This document shows, in pieces, positions 1 through 12,036 of a stretch of DNA of 64,000 nt (positions within the stretch are counted from its first letter, which is position 1; each line of letters starts with the position of its first letter). The DNA is from Leucaena leucocephala (lineage: Eukaryota; Streptophyta; Magnoliopsida; Fabales; Fabaceae), in assembly GCA_037074615.1 (NCBI GenBank), contig CM073537.1, forward strand, positions 21,921,989-21,985,988, in the 5' to 3' direction. The translations under genes and the position numbers were made by a program. The notes under the pieces were generated by a model that worked only from the letters and a program-made list of their open reading frames with translations, was not told where the DNA came from and did not search any database.

Positions 1-3000
1 CCACCGAAAATAGGTCGCATGACAGCATCATCAAATTTTCGCCAATAATGGTGGACGCCCTTAGCGGGTAAGCTCAGGAGCAGGCGCAAGCTGCTATGAC
101 GAGGCCCATTTTGTGTACCATCATTATTACCCTCTGATTCTTGGCCATTCTCCAGAAGTGGCACTACGAACGATTTAGGAGTACCTGGTGGTGACGGTAT
201 GATGCTCTTGTGTTTCGAAATAGGAAGCAATAACCTCACAAGTGGCTTCGTCATCAACCCAAACACCTGCACATGTCAACGTTTTGAATTGATTTCTGCC
301 TTCCACATTCCAATAAATGATTTTGAATCTTGAAATTTATATCAATGCCACTGTAATGAATCATCAGAAGGAGGTGGGCGCCAGTCCCACTTTCCTTGAC
401 AAAAGCTTAAATCATATTTGCTTCATATGTATGAGCGCTGGCATAGTTCTACGATCAAGGTGCGTTAGAAAATGATCACAGCGTATCTTACCACAGTGCT
501 GAATAGTATAACTGTGATGGTGCTGGTGATCATGATGGCGTGCTCGCGCATTTTAGTATGGCCTGACCTGGTGAACTGCATGTGAAAAATGTAGCTCATT
601 ACTACCTAATAATCTGTCACGATGCTCTAGAGTTTAGATAGAACGGCATAAATGAGAAGGGATGGTGTTTGATTCTTCACCTGATTATAGGCAAGTGCCA
701 TAGAAACCGCTCCACGCATAAGACCCGCCCACCAGATTGTTACCTGCAAAACAAAGATCCTTGGAGGATTGTAATACATCGATTGATTATGATATCACGT
801 CCTTATAGATGGAAACAGGAAAGCTCATACTTGTTGCTTTATCTCGATTTTCCCAGATTCAGACTTCTTAGGCAAGTTGGCTAAGAATGACAGAGGGAAA
901 ACAAAGGCTGCTCTTCCCACTAGGATGAGTGCCAATAGCAATGAACTGATCCCAATTGATTTTCCAGGGCTAAGGAAATGATGGAGAAGTTAGTGCCAAA
1001 TTTATTAAAGCTGTACTAAACGAAGTCATTTCAATGCAGTCAATGTTCATTCAGAAAACTTCTAACCTTCGACGGGCAAATTTCCACTTCTCTATGTCCA
1101 GTGCATCCATCCCAACGTAGAGGAAGATAAAGATCTCAGCAATGAAAGACAAAGTCGCAAAAGCATGTCTGAAGAAGGGAAAATGAAAACGAAAGAAATA
1201 AGAGTTTTGCCAGCAATATTCTCTAACAAAAGAGCCTGAACATGAACTTGTTTCTTCAACTATTTTGTTGGAGATCATTTGACATACTTAGTTGTTACTC
1301 TTGAACTTTCAGTCACATTATGCCACGTGTAGTGAGACATGACGATGCCGCAGAAGAACACTGTCAGAATGGCACTTAAATTAAATAGCTGCCAAGCAAA
1401 AAAAATAAACAAATGGTGAATATGGGCATTTATATACTACGAGAAGCATGGAGGAAGCACAGTTTTATAACCAGAGATAGTCTTACCTCCGCTAGCATAT
1501 ATGAAAGGTAGGCCATGAGTATCATGAGGGCAACCTCACGGTCAGTAGAATGCCTGGTATTAGAGGGAAAAGAAATTAGAGAATTATCAAGGAGATTCAT
1601 CGAAACCAACAAATGTGTGTTAGCTAGATTCCAAAAAGCTTTTACTATTTCATTGCAGCGTTTTTCTTATTTGGTTAATTGAGTTGCTTGCTCTAAACTC
1701 CTTAAAAATAGCAGGAACTGAATTGAATTCTCCCTATTGAACTAATGGCAACGAATGACAGTTCGCTCTAGCTTTATACCAACCTGCCAAAATAAAGCTT
1801 CTTTATGATGAATGCGCTGAGCAATCCAGCCTGAAACATTAAAACGAAATCCGATAACACCAATTAAGCGCAGCCAAGTAGAAAAAGGGAAGGGAGAGAC
1901 TTACCAAGACTCCCAGCACAGTGCTTGCTGTAAATAAATAGAAAAAGTTTCCAATCAAGTGGAAACCAGTATTCAAGTCGATGTGAGAAAGGTCAAAGTT
2001 CTGGATTGCTTTCAACAGCACCACAGATGTCGCATCATTTACGACCCCTTCCCCAAAAACCAGGCTGTACAATAAAGGGGTCTCATCCTGATTAAGAACC
2101 TGAAACATAGGATTTGAATATCATGTGAGGAAATATTCTAAAAGAATATAATGTGAGGAAATATTCTAAACTAAGAATAAAGAAACCTTGGAGTTTCACA
2201 TTAAAAAGAATTTGTACCTGCAAGGTGCAAACAGAATCTGTTGCTGAAAATATTGCTCCGATTGCTGCATTCAAAAGGCTCAGGTAAGTAAAAATAGTTA
2301 AAAGAAGGGGGACCAAAGTTGCAGCCTTGTAAGAAAAGGCTTGAACAGAAGGAAGTTCATTCGACCATACCCAGATAATCTCCGAGCTTCAGGGATCCAA
2401 TATCCAATTTTGGGAAAAAGTGTATAGCCCCTGAGTCAAAATAAATAAGTGAGATTAATAATGATCTAAAATGAAAATTGCACGACGCAAGAAAATTTTT
2501 CAGTGGCCTCTCTTTCATGACTATGCCGGATGGTTTTGACAAATGACAGGGTCGAAGATGTAAGATGGGGACTAGAGGTCCAAGAAAGAATTACTCTTTT
2601 AAGAATTTGCAGATGATAACAGGAAAGTTTTCTCTTCTTTTGGCGCAGATTTTCCGTACTTCAGAAATTACCTAGCGATATGATGCCAAAGGATATTAAA
2701 GTGCCAACTGCACCAAAAAGCATGATAGTCATAAAATTGCGAAAAAATTGCTTCTTCTTCACCTGAAACCTGTTGAGCATCAAGAAGAAAAGAACAATAT
2801 TTGATATCAGTATTATGAGACTGTCAAATCTATTTAAAAGGAACACTCTTATGAGTTGTAGAGATTGCAACTATACGTAATTAATTAGCAATTCACGTAC
2901 TATAGATCGATAAGAGAGGACTCAACTATTTTTCTGATTCTAAATAATAAATTGCCTGGCTTAGTTCTGATAGAAAAAGAGAAGAAAAGGGCTCTAGCTG

Positions 3001-3427
3001 AAAGGGAGATCAAGTAAGAGTAAACAACTCACCCGGCATTGAAAATGATAGGCGGAAGAAGGTAAATAAAGAAAAGATCTTCACTGAAAACTAATATATG
3101 GGAGCTCTTTCCTCCAGTCGTAAGCAGGATAAAAATCCCAGTACCGAGACCCTGTAATTTGCACCCAGCAAGATCATATCTAATTCACGAAATTTAAATT
3201 CATCTTCATTGTAATACATTTAGTAAAGATGGAGAGCTTGTGTGTACTAATAAACTCACAATGACGAGGGCAGTGATGGATTCGTTAATCCATCGGTTCT
3301 CCTCCAGCAAATGACCGATTATGATGCAAGCACAAAGAAGTGCCACGAATAGGTTCATTGAGACCACTGAAGCGTGATCAGAAGTCATCATCGCCGTTAA
3401 TTTCGTGATCAATGCTTCGACAGCCAT
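1..3427 (-). CDS. NHX: Vacuolar-type Na+(K+)/H+ antiporter NHX, 3' end cut by window edge
   Basis: Class I intracellular NHX exchanger, which moves Na+ or K+ into the vacuole in exchange for H+. Fourteen coding exons on the minus strand: 3427-3260, 3151-3033, 2769-2672, 2430-2371, 2264-2218, 2099-1905, 1830-1784, 1553-1487, 1388-1288, 1168-1067, 969-831, 743-681, 575-492, 266-<1. Every junction is GT-AG and keeps phase. About 518 residues are visible. Family hallmarks are the amiloride-site stretch LFFIYLLPPI (about residues 82-91), SATDS with its Asp near 158, FGEGVVNDATS with the Asn-Asp pair near 185-186, and AETFIFLYVGMDALDI-like sequence. The hydrophilic C-terminal tail (HHYWRKFDDAVMRPIFGG) runs off base 1; related proteins end roughly 20-25 residues later. 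The start MAVEALITKL precedes the conserved TSDHASVV block. Class is clear from known Arabidopsis NHX1-4 conservation; which member it is cannot be said. Confidence 0.95.
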
Positions 3428-4220
3428 ATTAGCAGTAGCCAGGTGCCACAGAGTCAAGAAAAAGAAATCAGAATTCGAGTTCTTTAATTCTTTTATAGTG
3501 AAGTTCCGCCTCAACGCTTTCAGCTTCAAGCTTCAATTCAGCAGTTCACATGCTTCCAGCATTCACGTCCCAGTTCTTCAGCCAACTCTGCCAGATGAAC
3601 CAATGTTGAAAAACAAACAAACAAACAAATATTTGTGTTTTTAACTTTAATTTCCCCGTTCTGCCGCTGGAAAAACGACATGCAAATGGCTTCCAGCGCT
3701 ATCACGTGTGAGTTTGGGACCACAAATACTGAATTCGATCGACCTACTCATCACCTTCCCAATTGAAGAATAAAACCATGTGATCTATAATTCATTCTGA
3801 TTTTTTGATAAGCAGAATTATTGATCATGTTCACAAAATAGAAGGGAGCAAAAGCAATTTCCATAATCTCCTCGGAATTTTCCCACACTTCCTCACCGAT
3901 CAAACACATTCTGCTACTGGTATAGTAAGCAACAGAGATAACAAAAAGCCTCTGATTTACACGCTCATCATCACGAGCTAAACATTAATGCTCTGAAGAC
4001 TGAACTATAATAAGAAGAAAACAAAAGATCCTAAAAATGATTACCACTTCAAGTATTTAGATTCAAATGAATCTTCGAACACGAATCGAGGAACCAGGAG
4101 GAAAAAATTCTTGAGTATGTTAGAGAGAGAAAGAGAGTGATTTACCGTTGAGACTTGAGAGTGACAGCTAGATAGTGAGAGGAGAAGGAGCGCGGGGAAG
4201 ATGTGAAAAGAACGGCCGCG
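3428..4220 (-). other. 5' leader of the NHX gene with probable UTR intron
   Basis: Upstream of the NHX start the minus strand shows a good acceptor (T-rich tract then GGCAG) ending at 3588 and a donor (ACG followed by GTAAAT) at 4145-4144. This suggests a non-coding first exon near 4146-4215, an intron of about 558 bases, and a second leader exon 3587-3428. Leader introns are common in this family. No transcript evidence was available, so the outer end is a guess. Confidence 0.45.
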
Positions 4221-7200
4221 AACGGCGCTTTATGTAAGGATTCGTTAACAGTAATTGTTTATTTAAAAATATTGAATTGACTGTGACCGTTGATCAGGAG
4301 TTGTAGACGATGACGATAAAATTCAACGGTGAGATGAGAATGGTAGTGTGGTTGTGAGTGTACGCAAAAATTACGTTTTCGCTTCCATTGGATGCCAATG
4401 GAGTCAGATGAATTTGGGGGAACGAGCAGTGTCATACCTCATTATTGTGTCGTCTAACTTTTCTTTCCTTTTTAAACTGATACCATTTTTATATTGTATT
4501 TATTAATTTTAATTTTTAATTGAGGTTTGTATTAATATACAGTATTCCTCCAATTGATAATCTTGGTTTTTCTATAATTTTTTTCTTTTTTCAAAATATA
4601 AATTTAGTTTTATATTCATTTAATATTTAATATAGGAGGTAGTTAATTAATTTAAATAAATTATTATTTAATTATAATTAAATTTAATTTTTTAAAATAA
4701 ATTTATACTATATATCTTTAATCTACTGAGAAATAACTGTCATGGTGTTCGATGGTATTTGCCTTTTAGTTTTACTAACCAGGGTTTAGGTATTACTAAA
4801 CTCAATCAATGTTTTGTTTCTGGCCTCGTTCACCTAAAATGGGATGGTGCAGGGAAGGGGCAGTCACGTAATGGCATAAGGTGGAGTATGAAAAATATGG
4901 ACGACATGAGCACGTGTGGACAGTCACAATGGTCTCCACATTTCAACACCACGCTCCATACTACTCATTTATTACTTAATATATAATTTAATTAAAAATT
5001 TATTTTTTAAAATTATTTTTAATATTTTTTTAATAATAATTTAATAAGAGATAAAGGAGAGTTAAAAAATATTAAAATATTTTAAATTCCTACAACTTAA
5101 TTAAAAGACTAAATAAAATAACTATTAAATCATATCCGTAAGATTTGTTCCATATTACTTCTCCTATCTTATAATACTTGTATGGTATATTTCTATGTTA
5201 TCTCTTCTCAAACTTTAAAAAAATTGCTTGTTTAATAATACTTCTTAAATTTTTAATATATAATTTAATTGTATTATTTAAAATTTAAATTTTAGTTTTT
5301 TTTTTAAATGTGCTAGGAGATTACAAAATTAAGGTACACCGCATAAAATCGTATCTAGAGTTAAAAGACGAAAGACATACTTTTAACTTTATAAGAACTT
5401 TATTCATCCCCGTATATTTCCAACTCAAAAAAGGAAGACCGTGTAGGAAGTGTTGTATATAAATTAAGGCAGATTAAATTAATGTAGTCGCTTTTTTTAA
5501 TTCTTTTTGGAATATTTTTGAGGGGTACTAGGTAAGGGGAAGAAGGGCAATGATTAGGAGGCGAAGTTGGTGTCGAAAAAAGGGGATGATTCCAACTGCA
5601 ACGAAAGAGCATGTCGTGGTAAACAGGGCCCCTTCCATGCCTTTTAAACATTATTCTTTTCTTACCGTCTTACCACCCACCACCATTCCCCATTTCCACC
5701 ATTACATTCACTATTCACCTTCTATCTTTAGGCAACGGCAAAAAAATAGGAAAAAAATAATGGGAGAGAATACAGAATACTAAGAAAACAACTTCTTAAA
5801 ATTAGTAAAAAAAATTATTAGTTTTTAAAATTTTCTCTTATGCTATTCTTTCATCTCTAATGTGTTTTTTATCCAAACATATGGTTCGTCTCTTTCTATT
5901 TATTTTTTCCTTTCATTTAAAAAGATGTCTGGCCAGGTGACAAGAGTGCACGCACCATATATGATATAAATTGAGCTTGTTTGAATTAGTGTTGATAAAA
6001 ATAATTTTTATTTTACTTTATATGATTTATATAAGAGTTTTTATGCCATTATATTGTAATACAAGCTCATTAAATGTACACGTCATATTATGTATTGGAT
6101 AGAAGTGCAGGTATTTTTTTTTTAAAGTATGGATGCTTTATAGGTATATGTATATGAAAGAAGAGACTAATGGGGTTAGTCAAAAGAGAGGAAATTGAGT
6201 GTCATGTTAATATGTAGGAAGAAGGGGCACGAAGGCCCATGGGATGATCCGGTGTTGATGATGATGTCGAGCGAGTGGAGGGATCAAAGCCATCATGGGG
6301 GTTTCAGGAATCATCCCTAGTTCACTGACACGTGTCCTGTCACACACACTGCTCTTCATGCGGCATCGGCATCAATCGCCGCGTGTCCACCGAAGTCAGT
6401 GGAACCATCATCCACTGAACTTTGTTTGGCTCAGCCGTGGGAGTGAGATCCATCATGTCTCCTCTCTTAATTATGCTGTTTGCTTCCCTGTTTATATGCT
6501 AATCCATTTGGTTTACATTAAAAAAACGGGTTAGCTTTAATTTAAGTGCGTTTTTTGAACGCCAAAAGAAAAGTGAAGTCATTATAACATTCACATTCAT
6601 GTTCTTGAGATTATTGTCTTCCATGACTTTTGATATTGCGCCTATAAGACGCTGGCATCGTTATACCGTGTCAAGTTTTAATTACAGTAATAGATAAAAA
6701 AAACTTGAAATATTTTGATTAAAATGTGCATAAGGTTTGGGCGTAGCTTGAATCTAGAGCGGCCCAACTCATGAAGCTATGGGTCAATTTAGGCCCATTG
6801 GGCCCAAAACTCCTGTCCATGTGTTCGGTCTTTTCTCTTTTTGATACAAGTGTTAGGTCTTTTTTAGGCACTGGTTGGGGTCTACGCAACATTTTGGACA
6901 ACGTCCAATGATATTAAATCGACTCCATCATTCTTAACCTGGTGGATCCCAAGCAATCAATCTTTAGGTGAAGAGCAATGACTCAATGGCTAGCCTTAAT
7001 TTCGGCTTAAGAACTAAAGTGAATATGGACTCATAGTCTGAGGTTAAACACAGTAAACTTTCTAAAAAAATTACTGTACAATTATTTTAATTGCCAAAAA
7101 ATTCCATAACAAGTAGGTAGCATGATAATATAATAAGATCCGATGTAAAAGATGACAAACAGATCATGACATTAATTAACAACTCAATAGAGTTTTCAAT

Positions 7201-7560
7201 AATTAAATTGTTTATATAGGAATGAGCATTAATTTTTCCAAATTTCTATTACAGAAAATAAAAAAATTTATTACTCTTTAGAAGTGCTCCCAAACGAGGC
7301 CGGGAAATATAATATTTATTGTTTGAAAATGAGCAGCATATTTTTTTGTGGGGTGATGAAATTAGCAGCAGAATGATGATATGAACGACTGTAAAGTATA
7401 TGAAGACAAGTGCAATATCCGTGATGTGTGAGCGGAGAGATTTGAAAAGAGACAGAGACTAATTGGAAATTCAAAGTTGAAAGCGTCGAGAGAAGAAAAG
7501 TTTCAGCACGAACTCTCATGAACTTAGGCGGTAAAGTAAAAGCCCAAGAGCGTTGGTGGC
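4221..7560. other. Intergenic DNA between divergent NHX and FAMA genes
   Basis: About 3.3 kb with no convincing coding sequence on either strand. Long stretches (4440-4740, 4980-5330, 5790-6120, 7070-7330) are runs of A and T with short ATTTAA-type words. Islands at 5400-5790 and 6150-6530 are less AT-rich; the second holds a perfect ACACGTGT core at about 6330, which resembles a G-box or ABA-response element. Short ORFs here show no family resemblance. This stretch must contain both promoters, since the two genes point away from each other. Confidence 0.6.
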
Positions 7561-8248
7561 TCCTGTGACTTTCATTAATTTAAAGGAGGTGAACTTGTGA
7601 TCATCGCCTCCTCTTTATTCTCTTATCATCCCTATTTCCTTCCCAGAGCCTCTCATCTTCACAACTCAAAACTACAAGACTCATCGTTTGTATCTTTCTC
7701 TCTATCTACCTCCATCCAACCCCTTTTTCCTTCACCTTTTTGACTTCTTCTTCGTATTTATTTATTTATTATATAATAATCTTCTCTTTGGCTACACTTC
7801 TCTGCATGGGAGGTACGTACCCCACCTTTCATCCTTCTCTCTTCTACGACTCCTCATTCTGACCCCACCCCCTCCTCTTCCTCACTGTCTCCTTCCATTT
7901 CCCTCATTTCTCATCCATCGCTCTTGTTCTTCATTCCGCTCATGTTTCAACTTTGTCCCTTTATCATTCTCTCTCTCTCTTCAACTTTTAGTATTTTGAG
8001 CTTCATGAGTCTATGTTAACGATATTTGTACATAAATCTTAATCAGATTCACCGGTGCCAAAGAGTTTCGAGTTCTCCAGAGCATCGCTCCTTCATTTAG
8101 ATTTATTGTTTTTAGGACTTGTCAGTAGGTGGAGGGGCCCTCCAATACTTTTCTTTTCTTTTTGGGATCAAGTGAGAGAGCTAGCTTAGCTAGCTAGTAG
8201 CTAGGTTTTTTCCCATTAAAGTCATATAGCTATCTCCTTGTATATAAA
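7561..8248 (+). promoter_or_regulatory. Promoter and 5' leader region of FAMA
   Basis: The stretch before the FAMA start is pyrimidine-rich (7600-7990, CT-rich with TCTC runs), as many plant leaders are, and contains TATTTATTATATAATAA near 7760 that could serve as a TATA region. A GTACGTAC palindrome at about 7812 could be a donor of a leader intron. The exact start site cannot be placed. Confidence 0.35.
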
Positions 8249-9705
8249 ATGGAGAAAGATCGCGACAACTATCACTCGGTACATATATAACTCAGCTCTC
8301 TCTCTTTTAGGTTTCGTTTTGCAGATTTCAAGGTTTACATATATATGTCGTCAGATCTTTTCACCAATAATGTTGTTTTGCTCCAATTATCTTTTTCAAT
8401 CACCACAGGATCCTCCTTTCCCCCAAAGCTTCAACGCCCTGCCGCCGGTGGACTTCTCTCATCAGTCTCAGACCCTCAGTCACATGACCAAGTTTCGAAT
8501 CGGAGAAGCTTCCGGCGAAAGCAGTCACATGAATAACAGCGGCATGGTGGATTATATGCTCCACAACAACACCCCTCCTCCTCCTCAACAACCACCTTGT
8601 GGGTTTTATGGTACACCCGTTTGTTCTTCTTTTGATAAGCTGAGTTTCGCAGATGTGATGCAGTTTGCAGATTTCGGACCCAACTTGGCATTAAACCAGA
8701 CCAAGAATAACTGTACTACTGAAGGAGAAGAAGATCATTCTGGGATGGACCCGGTTTTCTTCCTCAAGTTCCCTGTGTTGAATGACAAATCCTTGGAGGA
8801 TCGTCAGAATCTGAAGGGGACAGGTGAAGATGGAGGAGTGATGAGAGAGGATGAAGTAGAAGAAGCTCGAGTCTCTGATAGTAATAATAATAAGTCGGTG
8901 CAGCAACATGGGTTTGTAGGAGAAGACATGGACAAGAATAACAGTAACCCTACAAGCACAGTTCAGGAGAACAACAACAACAATACAAATAATAATAAGA
9001 CCAAGAGGAAGAGACCCAGAAGCATCAAAACCAACGAGGAGGTAGAGAGCCAGCGTATGACTCACATCGCCGTCGAAAGAAACCGCCGGAAGCAAATGAA
9101 CGAGCACCTTCGCGTCCTCAGATCCCTCATGCCCGGTTCTTACGTCCAAAGGGTTCGTACTTAATTATTATGAGCTTTAATTTCTATCTTTTTCTTCTTC
9201 TCCTCCTCCTCTCATTAATGCGTTTTGGCACTGCAGGGGGATCAAGCTTCTATAATAGGAGGAGCGATAGAGTTTGTGAGGGAATTAGAGCAGCTTCTTC
9301 AGTGCTTGGAGTCACAGAAGAGAAGGAGGTTACTGGGAGAAGCTCATTCAAGGCAACAAGTTGGGGATTCTTCTTCTGTTACAATACATCAGGCGCAGCA
9401 ACCACAAACTCCATATTTTCCAGCTTTGGCGCCTTTGCCAAATGTTGAGTTTGAGAGTGGGCTCAGGGAAGAAACTGCAGAGAACAAGTCGTGTCTTGCT
9501 GACGTGGAAGTCAAGCTTATAGGATTTGATGCGATGATCAAGATCCTATCAAGAAGAAGACCAGGCCAGTTGATTAAGACCATAGCTGCACTCGAAGATT
9601 TGCAGCTTATTATCCTCCACACAAATATCACCACCGTTGAACAAACTGTTCTTTATTCTTTCAATGTCAAGGTATATCACATGCAACCTAAGTGTGTGTG
9701 TCTTT

Positions 9706-9747
<42 letters not shown>

Positions 9748-9901
9748 AGGATTTAGTTTTTGTTCTAAAATTTTTAATAATTAAAATAATGCTGGGCGTG
9801 GGCGTGGGCAGGTTGCAGGTGATTCAAGATTTACAGCGGAAGATATAGCCAGCTCTGTCCAACAGATATTCAGTTTCATTCACGAGAACACTGGAATGTA
9901 A
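8249..9901 (+). CDS. FAMA: FAMA-type bHLH transcription factor (guard-cell differentiation)
   Basis: Predicted 432-residue bHLH protein in four exons: 8249-8278, 8409-9152, 9237-9671, 9812-9901. The start MEKDRDNYHS in a 30-base first exon matches the M(D/E)KD beginning of Arabidopsis FAMA. Later blocks also match: MVDYM, FADVMQFADFG, PVFFLKFPVLNDK, then the bHLH domain (about 222-286) with basic residues H229, E233 and R237. LQCLE (279-283) is the LxCxE motif through which FAMA is known to bind the retinoblastoma-related protein. The C-terminal ACT-like region (about 343-425) includes SCLADVEVKLIGFDAMIKIL and SRRRPGQLIKTIAALEDL. Known role: with ICE1-type partners in the nucleus it stops guard mother cell division and drives guard-cell and, in Brassicales, myrosin-cell fate. 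Residues 185-215 are rich in Asn and Lys. SPEECHLESS and MUTE differ outside the bHLH, so FAMA is the best call. Confidence 0.96.
9711..9744. repeat. (TA)17 microsatellite in FAMA intron 3
   Basis: A perfect run of 17 TA units lies 39 bases after the exon 3 donor and 67 bases before the exon 4 acceptor. It is directly visible and likely to vary in length between individuals. Confidence 0.95.
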
Positions 9902-12036
9902 TATTATATATATCCTTGTTATTAGTACTTTGCTTTGTTACCTATGCTGATTAATTATATGACATCTATAGATGATTTGGATTCATTTATATTATTAATT
10001 CACCGATCTCTCCCAAAATTATATATAAGGAAAGCTGCCGGAAAATTGGAGAGAATTAACCGTGAAACTTTCCATTATATTATAGGGACACGTCATCTTT
10101 TATCAATTTCAGAATCAGGAGATCATGGGTAATTTTGTCGGTGCTTCTCAAAATTTCCTAATAAAGATACAAATGAGGAATTTGTGAGAGCTACAAAAAA
10201 ATTAGTCATCTCTAAAAAGATCGATCTTTACTCAAAATTACAGTTCTAAGTTTCATTTAGTTCTTCATTGATCAAGTAACGAATTTGAGAATCTATATAT
10301 AATTCGTATTCTTTGATAGTGTGTGATGTCCTATTCGCAAGATAATTAAACTAATGGGGCAGAGAGGGATGAAGACAAGATCTTGAATTCTGGGGTGTGT
10401 TTGATATATAATGAGATGAAAGTAGGAAGGAGATGACTATGAGGTGGAAAGTCAACGGTCCCTTATAGGCATGTTGCTTTCTGTGTGGTTGACTTGTCAG
10501 AAATGACTTGGTTGGAGGTATTAGGCTAATTTACTCTCAGAGACAGCCAATGCTTTGTAGGGTCTCTCAATTATAAGGTGGAAGCGAGTGGATACTTCTT
10601 ATTTCTTTGGTCCATTTCTCTCTTTCAATTGTAATATTGTTTTTTTCTGTGACGTCAATCATGCGTGCCTGCCACGGTCTCTGTTCTTGTCCTCCTTCAT
10701 ATATCAACAAGAGTTGACCATTGTATATATGTCGTGGGGTTTCTTATTCTCTAGTGACCACACCTATCATGTAATTGAGACCCACCTTCATTAAATCCTT
10801 CATTTCATATAAACTGAAAGCAATCATAATTTGAACTAGAAACAGGTTCCAACTTCAAATGCTGCTACTCAAAATTACCAAATTAGATTCAGAAATGAAA
10901 AAGTGATTATTAATTAATCATAAACAAAAAGCTTGTGAAGAAAGGAGTACTCATTCAGAGCCACACCATAATTTCACATGGCATATGATATTTTCACATC
11001 TCATATGGTGTCTTACTTTAACGATTGAAACCCCCCAAATTTCTTCGAGCAATCTTGGAAAAAAAAAACATTTTCTTCAGTATATTACTAACTTGTTGGG
11101 GTATAAGCTTGTTTCTAATCAGTAACGATATGCCTAGGATGCGATTTAACGCGTCCAAGTATGTTCGCAATATAAGTACAACAAATTTCACGTGGCAAAT
11201 TATACCTGAACTTCAGAGAGTAAAAAAATTGTTTGAAGGACTTCCAACCCAATACCAGTCCACAACGACTATTAAAGGCAAAACAAATTCATCCACAATT
11301 TTAATTAAAATATAATTGAAGACATTAACTGATCAACACCTAAGATTACACAATAAACACAATGTTTCTTTGGGCATCAAAACTTGAGATAAATCTTTGT
11401 TTTTTTATCCATTACTTATAAACAAGACTACTCCCCATAAATCCTTTATTATATTTTTCATAATATTTTATACCGATAGCTGCTCTTTTCAAGGTAACGA
11501 AAAATAAGCAACATATCAATTCATATTACCGAGTACATACGAAAAAACTATCTTAGCATGTTCACACAACTATCCCAAACATCAAAATGAAATGGAATTC
11601 ACTTTAACGTACATAACTGCATATTGCCAGTTATAAAGTATAAACGAAATAAAAGCTCCCGATTTTCCAGTAGAAGAGCATAACTAGTAGTGCTACTACT
11701 CTACAAACAGGAACCTTGACCCCAATTGCATAAATTTTCTTGAAGAACGTAGGGGGCACAATTAAACACATTAAAATCCTACACACTGGCCTGCTATCTT
11801 CCCCTGTATCTCATTTGAAAACAAATAGTAACAATAATAAATAGATCAATTGCGTACTGGAGCATGAGACATGTATAACAGTGCTTTAAAAACAAAAGTT
11901 TCCATGCCCAGGATCCCAAATTTTTGCTTTGCGTCAACATTGAAGCGGTAATGATTTGACCCATTCGATACTGCTCTCCTCTGCAACACCAAATTTATAT
12001 GCACTGAAGATCCTTAGCTTAATCAGGACACCAAAC
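9902..12036. other. Convergent 3' flanks of FAMA and RPN2
   Basis: The two genes point at each other across about 2.1 kb. The first part holds the FAMA 3' UTR (candidate AATAAAG near 10160) and the last few hundred bases the RPN2 3' UTR on the minus strand. Nothing between 10300 and 11600 resembles a gene; the ORFs at 10588-10794 and 11025-11315 lack family similarity and have coding-unlike composition. Confidence 0.55.

Noticed and set aside
7688..7999. 103-codon ORF upstream of FAMA
   Set aside because: Phe/Leu/Ser-rich translation of a pyrimidine-rich leader; no conserved features.
8238..8408. Longer N-terminus for FAMA read continuously from 8238
   Set aside because: The text MYIKWRKIATTITRYIYN does not resemble FAMA, whereas the spliced start MEKD at 8249 does, with GT-AG signals and correct phase.
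8691..9149. 152-codon frame antisense to FAMA exon 2
   Set aside because: Shadow of the coding strand; no domain and a clear conserved protein on the other strand.
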